Positions 60,201 through 64,000 of a stretch of DNA of 64,000 nt are shown here, piece after piece. Source of the stretch: Paralvinella palmiformis (Eukaryota > Annelida > Polychaeta > Terebellida > Alvinellidae); NCBI GenBank assembly GCA_025642065.1, contig JAODUP010000140.1, positions 505,501-569,500 of the forward strand. Reading direction: 5' to 3'. A program made the position numbers and the translations under genes. A model generated the notes under the pieces. It made no database searches. It saw only the letters and a list, made by a program, of their open reading frames with translations, and was not told the origin of the DNA. The first letter of the stretch is position 1; each line of letters starts with the position of its first letter.

Positions 60201-62687
60201 TACACTCGGGTCTCGGTTTCCATTCATCTTTTTGATCAAGGGATCATTATAATTGTCATTGTTGATGACAGAAAAGGAATGAAGATAATAGTTACACAAA
60301 AAGAACAACAAAAGCAACTGATTAAAGCCATAATATATACATGTAGATAGATACTTCTTTGAGGAGAACAGTTATCAAGTAGATTAATCAATTGAATCCC
60401 TACAAATAGTGCTGATAGTTCTGTGCATATCATAAACATATTTTGACAATCATGGAGATAATAACCAATAACAGAGGCGACGTGAAAGTGTGTAATGAAG
60501 GGTATACTTACACTAAAAAATGTTCAAACCAGTCGACAATCAGATGGTAAAGGATCGTGTATCGGAGCAAAAGACATAAGTGGCTAAAGACCGGAGGGGC
60601 TATTGACCGAATTCCGTGCTGTAAACCTCCAGGTAATGGTTTTGAATCCGGCTCTTGTCTTATCCTAGGCCAGGTGTGAGAGTTTTAATAAATGTCTTCT
60701 ATGTGAGAGCAATCATTGTTTACCTTATTGGGTGGTATTTGGAATTAAGAAACGTTTCCTTTCCAAACTATCCCAATAAAATCTTCTGTGAATAAGAAAA
60801 TTATTACATAATTCTATTTATTAACCTTAATCCATACAGCTTTGTTAATATAGCCATCTTATAGCCAGGAAATTAACTGATGTGTATATTGGTGTACATA
60901 ATTTTTGAATTGTGGGTGGTTTCTTAATTTATGTCTTTCATTGAGTGTAACTTTACTGTATACTACAGGATAATCATTTGTTAAAGGCATTAGCCATATT
61001 AAATTTAAGCAGTTATTGAAAATGTTGTACACACTTCATTTATATAAAACGTGGGCCATTATTAGGGCTAGCTCTAAATCAGTTTTATCGTAATATGTTA
61101 TAGAATGTTCTAGCTCCCGTACAGAGTCTTCAGACGGCCAGTGAAAATATATGGTTTTGATAACGATAAATTAATTTCATGTTTTAACTATCAAGTTTTC
61201 TTGTTATTCTGGTCTGACTCCCCCCCATCAGCTGACTACTAACCACAGTCTTCAGAACCTTAATGTTGATGTAAATATGCATATTTTTATTCATTATTCA
61301 TTTTAATTAGCACCCAAGACTGCATTGTAATTTTCCACCTATAACAGGGTTCTCACAGGTCCTTGAAAACCTGGAAAGTCCTTAAATTTGAAAATTTGGA
61401 TTCCAGGCCTGGAAAGTCCTGGAATTTTTGTAGAGGTCCTTGAAAGTCCTGGAATTTGGACATATAGATCTATATCTCTAATCTTAGCATACAGGAATTC
61501 AGTCGTTACACTTCTTCCGAAATATGGGTGTAACTTTGTGCATTAAAAGTTTGTGAATTCATTGAAAAGGTCCTTGAATTTGACATTGGAAGGTCCTGGA
61601 ATCTGAGATGTCAAAATGTGTGTGAACCCTATATAAACAGTGAACTATTAAATTTTAAGTAACCAATATTACTGTTTGTGGAATTGGGATCGGTTGGAAT
61701 TAATGTACGGGTTCTTGCTGGGATACTATTCACCAACTGAAGAAGCGATTTTTGTTTGGTGTATTTTGATTGAGAACACAGTTTTTGTGTGTCACAACGA
61801 GAAAGAGCTCTTTAAACAACGTAATGACTACCATCTGAAAATAAAACTTTCTACAGTGGGTGGCACGTTATTTGTATTAGTCAACAAGTGTGTTAAATGT
61901 TGGCCTGTATTGTATATGTAAAAGGCTTTTAAAACATTATATAGAATTGTTTGCCTTCACCCGTCACATCAAATTAGGTCCCCAAAAATTATACCCCATT
62001 ATTATTTTATAGAATTGTGTGGCTTCACTTTTCACGTGTTAATGTGTTAGCCCCAAAGATTATCTTGGTAATGTTCTTGGGAGATATGTGACTCATTAAA
62101 TCAGTCAATTGGTGAAACATATAGTAAGTAGCCATATAATAAGTGAAATCTACTGATGATTGAAGTCTACATCAAATGATTAATATGACCAATACATGAA
62201 AGAAATCATGTACATATCAATTAATAACAGAGTTTTACTCAATTTGTCACATGAAATTTTTTTTTTACAATTTCAGCCATGGAAATGTTTTTGACACATT
62301 TAAGTTTTTTACATTTCATAAATCTATTTTTGACAGCTGGATAAAATCATAATTAAGGCGATGTTTTAAAAACAACTAATATCAAAAACCGGCCAACTCT
62401 GCACCGACTGCTGTGGACTGATCGTTTATTATTATATAAACTGTAAAATAAATTATGAAGTTCTTTTTTAATTGAGTTATACAAATTACCTGCCTTATGT
62501 TTTACATATAAACAACCGGTACACGTAAGAAGTCTCCTGTAGTACTCTGTGTTTTGGTGTTTAATAATTATTGTTCTTATCTCTTACAGGTGAACGCCAT
62601 GCTCTTCTTCACTCAATCACTGGCTTCAGTAAGTCTGCTTTAAAGCACGTTAAGACCTGTAATAAAGGGATACCAATTGTATCTTAA
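39198..62687 (+). CDS. PXK: PX-domain pseudokinase PXK (MONaKA orthologue), complete, 14 coding exons
   Basis: PXK is a phosphoinositide-binding scaffold on endosomal and plasma membranes. In vertebrates it is linked to Na,K-ATPase regulation and receptor internalisation. The exons are 39198-39296, 43676-43864, 46099-46195, 46376-46453, 46571-46644, 48354-48428, 50273-50377, 50572-50838, 51037-51154, 51895-51973, 53163-53292, 53460-53543, 55959-56286 and 62590-62687. They total 1821 nt (606 aa plus stop), all in phase; human PXK is 578 aa by memory. The order is PX, kinase-like domain, basic segment, tandem-repeat segment, WH2-like tail. Recognition is collinear across the length, from LDDTV..T.IEA at the start to the WH2 motif and KTC near the stop. 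The proline-rich stretch before the WH2 in vertebrates is replaced here by a Ser/Asp-rich heptad repeat. Confidence 0.95.
39780..39905. mobile_element. pogo/Tigger-type MITE end
   Basis: It contains TATAAGTCAAGGTCGATCTG, then GGGAACTCCCTTTTCCC, and ends GTGAGTATATACAGTA at a TA dinucleotide. This matches the terminal repeats seen at 10319-10845 and 56899-57757. Only one end is clear. Confidence 0.55.
39940..40840 (-). pseudogene. Non-LTR retrotransposon (LINE) reverse transcriptase remnant
   Basis: Minus-strand frames carry reverse transcriptase landmarks in order. These are FYAGFIDFSHAF (motif A, about 40710-40750), GIHGQILKVIRSM and IRQGCMLSPLLFAFYL (about 40500-40660), LQKSEVVVFRNGRIIKKTEKW (about 40255-40325) and YLRVIFSYLLKWN (about 40180-40220). 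A last piece resembles LFDKVVLPILCNGAE...IEHVQLKLLK (about 39960-40085). Frameshifts and stops separate the pieces. The YxDD motif is degraded, so it is dead. Confidence 0.8.
41098..41705 (+). repeat. Dispersed repeat of unknown type, copy 1
   Basis: It shares long stretches with 47278-47755, in the same orientation: AACCATTACGATTTCTGCAG near the start, GTTCAGCACAGCCTCTG in the middle, TTTGTGGGGGTGATGT, and ATGATTTTCC plus a GAGCTCTTCAC end. Both copies are peppered with small insertions and deletions. No terminal repeats or protein family are recognised. Confidence 0.65.
42735..42900 (+). repeat. Dispersed repeat of unknown type, partial copy 3
   Basis: AATCCCCAGGCTGTCGTTTA and ATCAGCACAGCCTCT match the middle of the repeats at 41098-41705 and 47278-47755. 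Similarity then fades into a GC-richer block ending near 42900. Confidence 0.45.
43676..46453 (+). CDS. PXK: PXK exons 2-4: PX (phox) domain
   Basis: Exons 43676-43864, 46099-46195 and 46376-46453 encode about residues 34-154. The lipid-binding features are the LRRYSQF motif (Arg53/Arg54/Tyr55), the proline stretch LPLPPKKILG (residues 72-81) and the helix FIAERQQGLQ with Arg91. The following segment ends ISMFFRSESHWEVVEPLPDI, a PXK signature linking the PX domain to the kinase-like domain. PX domains of this type bind phosphatidylinositol phosphates, chiefly PI3P. Confidence 0.93.
43865..46098. other. PXK intron 2
   Basis: A plus-strand tRNA-like SINE head lies at 45715-45800 (A box TAGTTCAGTTGG, B box GGAGTTCAAATCCC), probably extending to about 45900. 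A weaker possible head lies near 45090. The rest is AT-rich with nothing recognised. Confidence 0.5.
45715..45900 (+). mobile_element. tRNA-derived SINE
   Basis: An A box (CATAGTTCAGTTGGTGCAC) and a B box (GGAGTTCAAATCCCAG) are spaced as in a tRNA. The acceptor stem does not close, so a SINE head is more likely than a tRNA gene. Its 3' end is uncertain. Confidence 0.55.
46571..53292 (+). CDS. PXK: PXK exons 5-11: kinase-like (pseudokinase) domain
   Basis: Exons 46571-46644, 48354-48428, 50273-50377, 50572-50838, 51037-51154, 51895-51973 and 53163-53292 encode about residues 155-437. There is no glycine-rich loop. The catalytic loop, HRD...N in active kinases, reads YGHMHAGN (residues 285-292), and DFG is replaced by DLE (305-307). 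The C-lobe keeps SVDVYCFGQLLYEMTFG, the usual DVWSFG-type helix. Human PXK has the same losses (HLHASN, DLE), so this is ancestral for the family rather than local decay. Confidence 0.93.
46645..48353. other. PXK intron 5 with a dispersed repeat copy
   Basis: Contains the dispersed repeat copy 2 at 47278-47755 and otherwise unrecognised AT-rich sequence. A short (CA)n lies near 46898-46916. Confidence 0.55.
47278..47755 (+). repeat. Dispersed repeat of unknown type, copy 2
   Basis: See the matching copy at 41098-41705. This copy is shorter and lacks several internal pieces, including a stretch after the TCTAGACTGG junction. The open frame through it (47130-47516) is partly conserved with that of copy 1 (AANHYDFCRIITIF against TANHYNFCGIITIF). 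This may mean a lost coding origin or simply shared DNA. Confidence 0.65.
48630..49010 (-). pseudogene. pogo/Tigger transposase C-terminal remnant
   Basis: On the minus strand, pieces read HIPEEMVHKSSLKCGISNKM and then, after a frameshift, DALYNDFLGEGVDETEDVED. These match the end of pogo/Tigger transposases (a W..IP..MV..SFLKCGISN..DG.EDD pattern followed by an acidic tail). Only the C-terminus is present, within PXK intron 6. The sister fragment at 57285-57600 shows the same motif. Confidence 0.7.
49485..49795 (+). repeat. Repeat shared with the receptor PTP intron (10575-10785)
   Basis: Stretches such as CACGCCTGATTGTAACTTCA (10.6 kb) and CACACCTGATTGTAACTTCA (49.5 kb), TAATTAATTGTTTCACA, and ACATAAAGACTG are shared in the same order. 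The repeat probably belongs to the pogo-type nonautonomous family at 10319-10845. A further worn piece lies at about 50150-50200. Confidence 0.55.
51155..51894. other. PXK intron 9
   Basis: A (GT)n run lies at 51184-51210, and a (TA)n run at about 51864-51883 ends just before the acceptor ATTATTTCAG. Nothing else is recognised. Confidence 0.5.
51974..53162. other. PXK intron 10
   Basis: AT-rich sequence with a (TA)n microsatellite at 52521-52549. No mobile element or exon is recognised. Confidence 0.5.
53460..56286 (+). CDS. PXK: PXK exons 12-13: basic segment and 7-residue tandem repeat
   Basis: Exon 12 (53460-53543) encodes IHHYQRVSKAQ and the basic run EEKRKRRRSKR, matching the charged tail of vertebrate PXK. 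Exon 13 (55959-56286) encodes KQLLERQQ, then thirteen consecutive seven-residue units at residues 483-573 (for example DSQNISV, DSHNAGI, ESHDTSA, DSGDIST). These come from 21-bp units at 56010-56282. The segment is rich in Ser, Asp and Asn and is probably disordered. It occupies the place of the proline-rich region of vertebrate PXK. Confidence 0.88.
53735..54955. mobile_element. Possible DNA transposon remnant with CCTGGAAAA-type ends
   Basis: Both ends carry GGRTTCxTxC-like sequence followed by repeats of TCCTGGAAA (left) or their reverse (right). Between them, 54426-54623 on the plus strand is open and encodes a charged helical segment (SADEFVEKAETTRNLSFITK, then SNTLRRTVKDK). The ends are imperfect, and I did not identify the superfamily. 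It lies in PXK intron 12. Confidence 0.35.
55430..55740 (+). pseudogene. LINE ORF2 3'-end fragment
   Basis: Plus-strand frames give LRQRIHFKILL-like sequence and then SYGDCAFSVAAPTLWNRLPT, NFKSVLKTPLFKVAF and a stop. These are the typical C-terminal residues of non-LTR retrotransposon ORF2 proteins (YGDRAFSVAAP.LWN.LP...FKS.LKT.LF). At least one frameshift splits it. It lies about 220 nt before PXK exon 13. Confidence 0.8.
56010..56282 (+). repeat. PXK: Coding minisatellite: thirteen 21-bp units in PXK exon 13
   Basis: Thirteen back-to-back 21-bp units are translated as heptads NSHNTST, DSHNSSI, SGQIVNN, VSPDITP, DSQNISV, DSHNAGI, ESHDTSA, DNCDVSS, DSGDIST, RSSNFSQ, VNGASDA, SSHDADI and SGSEISD. 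The central units (5-9) are most alike at the DNA level (GACAGTCA.AAT...AGT). The array begins 51 nt into the exon and ends four bases before the donor. Confidence 0.8.
56899..57757 (+). mobile_element. Deleted pogo/Tigger DNA transposon
   Basis: Its ends are TACTGTATATATTTCCGTAT (left) and, reversed, TACTGTATATACTCGCATAT (right), imperfect inverted repeats at TA dinucleotides. The interior (57285-57600) encodes the C-terminus of a pogo-type transposase: VITQWVKTAWD, a stop, then ITKSFKKCSFSNDLDGTEDD. At 859 bp most of the gene, including the DDE core, is lost. Confidence 0.75.
58234..58929. mobile_element. TTAA-flanked MITE (piggyBac-like), copy 2
   Basis: The ends TTAAAGGAACAGTTCAC (58234-58250) and its exact reverse complement (58913-58929) form a perfect 17-bp inverted repeat that includes the TTAA target. 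The interior matches copy 1 (32980-33467) in the inverted sense, for example CACTTTGAACTGGATTATTT. It has no coding capacity. Confidence 0.8.
60560..60700 (+). mobile_element. Possible worn tRNA-derived SINE
   Basis: A B-box-like GGTTTTGAATCCGG follows an A-box-like stretch (AGTGGCTAAAGACC) at tRNA-like spacing, then GGCCAGGTGTGA, which also occurs near 5.23 kb. Boundaries are not seen. Confidence 0.4.
61345..61631. mobile_element. Short element with GGGTTC ends and repeated GTCCTGGAAT motifs
   Basis: The ends AGGGTTCTCACA and, reversed, AGGGTTCACACA are near-perfect short inverted repeats. The interior repeats GTCCTTGAAA and GTCCTGGAAT several times in direct orientation. The flanking sequences TATAAC and TATAAAC are similar and could be a worn target duplication. 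It looks like a small nonautonomous DNA element. Confidence 0.5.
62590..62687 (+). CDS. PXK: PXK terminal exon: WH2-like motif and stop
   Basis: The acceptor CTCTTACAG precedes ERHALLHSITGFSKSALKHV, then KTC and a short end to TAA at 62685-62687. This aligns with the vertebrate PXK C-terminus (RGALLSSIQNFQKGTLRKAKTC), a WH2-type actin-binding motif. A GTAAGT in the middle (62629-62634) looks like a donor, but the conserved protein runs straight through it. The preceding intron is 6.3 kb. Confidence 0.88.
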
Positions 62688-63727
62688 TTGTGTTGGATGA
62701 TTAATGTGTGTGTGTGTGTGTGTGTGTATGTGTGTGTGTCGTACATAGCTGGTACCACGTCTATAAAGTGGCATGCACGAGTCATTCCATGTTTTCTGTT
62801 CGTCTTTTTACACTTCCATAAAGTCACTCCGAAGTGCCTTAAGTAATTTCAATTTATATAACGTTTATTATAATCATTATTAGGTAGCTTTGATCATCGC
62901 GTACAGTCCGGTTAGTCTAATTATCATACTATAAGAGATATTTCTGCTGTTTAATAATATAATCATATGATAAAGCTATAAGATTATATTGTGTATATGT
63001 AATGCGTATATCATCCGAATACCTTTATTCAAACATTCTGTTCTATGACCCAGTATAGAGGACCAATTGTAAATTATTCTCTGTATGTTATGGTGTTGTG
63101 TGTTTATTTCCATAGCTGCAAATGGCTTATAAACAGGTGCTTGAAACTTTGTATACTTACCGTAAAAATGTGCCACAATTTAACCACTGTTTGGCTCTCG
63201 ATGTTTCTCTAATGAACTGCTACTGTTTTGTGACAGAATCTCTTACCAGTAGGTAGTGCATCGGAAGAGTTTGAATAGGCATTTAATCGCATTTAACTGG
63301 CTTAGTATCCGATTAGGAGTTTTACGAAATGTATTATTTTGTGGTTAATTTAATAGTTAAGTACCCGACTCTAATTTGTTGTGAATCTCAACTGTTCTTG
63401 TTGTTGTTCCATAAACATTAGTTATAGACGGATGTGTTTTTGACATTTGTTTTGTGGTCATAATTATTGAAATGAAGTCGTTAAGCTATGCTTGCTCACA
63501 TCCTACCTCTTGTAGTATATGAGCCACACTACCTAAGTTGGTAGGTCCACCTTATAATGGCTGGGTGTTTTTGCTCGACATTTACTTCAATTCATTCAGA
63601 TGAAGGTAACATAGATATTGTGAGTTTTTCTTTGGAGAAAAGCATTCAAATTTTTAATGATAACGCGTTATTAAGATGTTTATTTATGAACAAGATCTTT
63701 AGTTGTATTTTTTGTGTCTTGTTTTCT

Positions 63728-63805
63728 AATAAATATTGGTAATTATTTGATTTGAGTCATCAAACTATCTGTTATGATATCAGAAGTCATTCCATCTTTA
63801 ATAAA
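63728..63805 (+). terminator. PXK: Candidate polyadenylation signals of PXK
   Basis: AATAAA occurs at 63728-63733 and again at 63800-63805. The hexamer is common in such AT-rich DNA, so either or neither may be used. Confidence 0.3.
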
Positions 63806-63886
63806 TGATAATATGCTACCTTGTGTGTATGTGTGTGTGTTATTTCCGAGTTAGCTCTCTTTTTTGGTGGGTACACATGCACAGAT

Positions 63887-63888
<2 letters not shown>

Positions 63889-63951
<63 letters not shown>
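63889..63951. repeat. Compound (TA)n(GA)n microsatellite
   Basis: About 32 nt of TA pass directly into about 30 nt of GA, downstream of PXK. Confidence 0.9.
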
Positions 63952-63955
<4 letters not shown>

Positions 63956-64000
63956 TCAAACAAAATACTTTACCTTACCTGTATACAGCCTTAAAACTGT

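Larger units (their letters stand above)
56287..62589. other. PXK intron 13 (6.3 kb)
   Basis: In order it holds (ATA)n and (GAT)n runs, a pogo-type transposon (56899-57757), a TTAA MITE (58234-58929), an unassigned open frame (59164-59358), a C-rich patch (59823-59839), a tRNA-like SINE head (about 60560-60700) and a CCTGGAAAGTCC repeat element (61345-61631). No obvious extra PXK exon was found. A good acceptor at 58059 leads at once to an in-frame stop. Confidence 0.6.
62688..64000. other. PXK: PXK 3' UTR and downstream flank
   Basis: After the stop codon the candidate polyadenylation signals AATAAA lie at 63728-63733 and 63800-63805, so the 3' UTR may be about 1.1 kb. A (GT)n run is at 62707-62740. 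A compound (TA)n(GA)n microsatellite at 63889-63951 follows. No new gene begins before the end of the window. Confidence 0.5.

Noticed and set aside
61676..61921. 81-codon plus-strand frame in PXK intron 13
   Set aside because: It has protein-like composition, but no homology is recognised and no splice sites fit PXK.

Overview
The window is animal nuclear DNA: AT-rich, intron-rich, with GT-AG splice sites and many microsatellites and transposon remnants. The gene set (a Ptp99A-type receptor phosphatase with Ig and FN3 domains, and an intron-rich PXK) points to an invertebrate. A lophotrochozoan such as a mollusc is my best guess, but this is inference. There is no sign of prokaryotic, viral or CRISPR content. 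Most open reading frames in the window are noise. The two real genes appear only when short exons are joined across GT-AG introns.

Minus strand, about 3.9-29.8 kb: one complete receptor-type protein tyrosine phosphatase of the R5 class (Drosophila Ptp99A; vertebrate PTPRG/PTPRZ). It has 28 coding exons totalling 3777 nt (1258 residues plus stop), all phases compatible and no frame break. The order is signal peptide, one Ig domain, four FN3 domains, one membrane segment, an intact catalytic PTP domain D1, a degenerate PTP domain D2 and a short tail. A noncoding 5' exon lies near 29.7 kb.

About 29.8-39.2 kb: the spacer between two divergently transcribed genes. It holds a TTAA-flanked MITE, a hAT transposase fragment, a tRNA-like SINE head and a broken hAT element with its terminal inverted repeats.

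Plus strand, 39.2-62.7 kb: a complete PXK orthologue (PX-domain pseudokinase). It has 14 coding exons totalling 1821 nt (606 residues plus stop): a PX domain, a kinase-like domain lacking canonical catalytic motifs, a basic tail, an exon made almost wholly of a 7-residue coding tandem repeat, and a terminal WH2-like motif. Its introns hold LINE, pogo/Tigger and MITE remnants and a dispersed repeat family of unknown type.

The genes are unrelated in function as far as the sequence shows: one is a surface phosphatase, the other a membrane-trafficking scaffold. The most interesting points are the matching D1/D2 exon structure, the PXK coding minisatellite, a SINE insertion whose target duplication is the polypyrimidine tract of a splice acceptor, and several TIR-bounded elements that can be delimited to the base. 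I found no clearly new multi-gene system.
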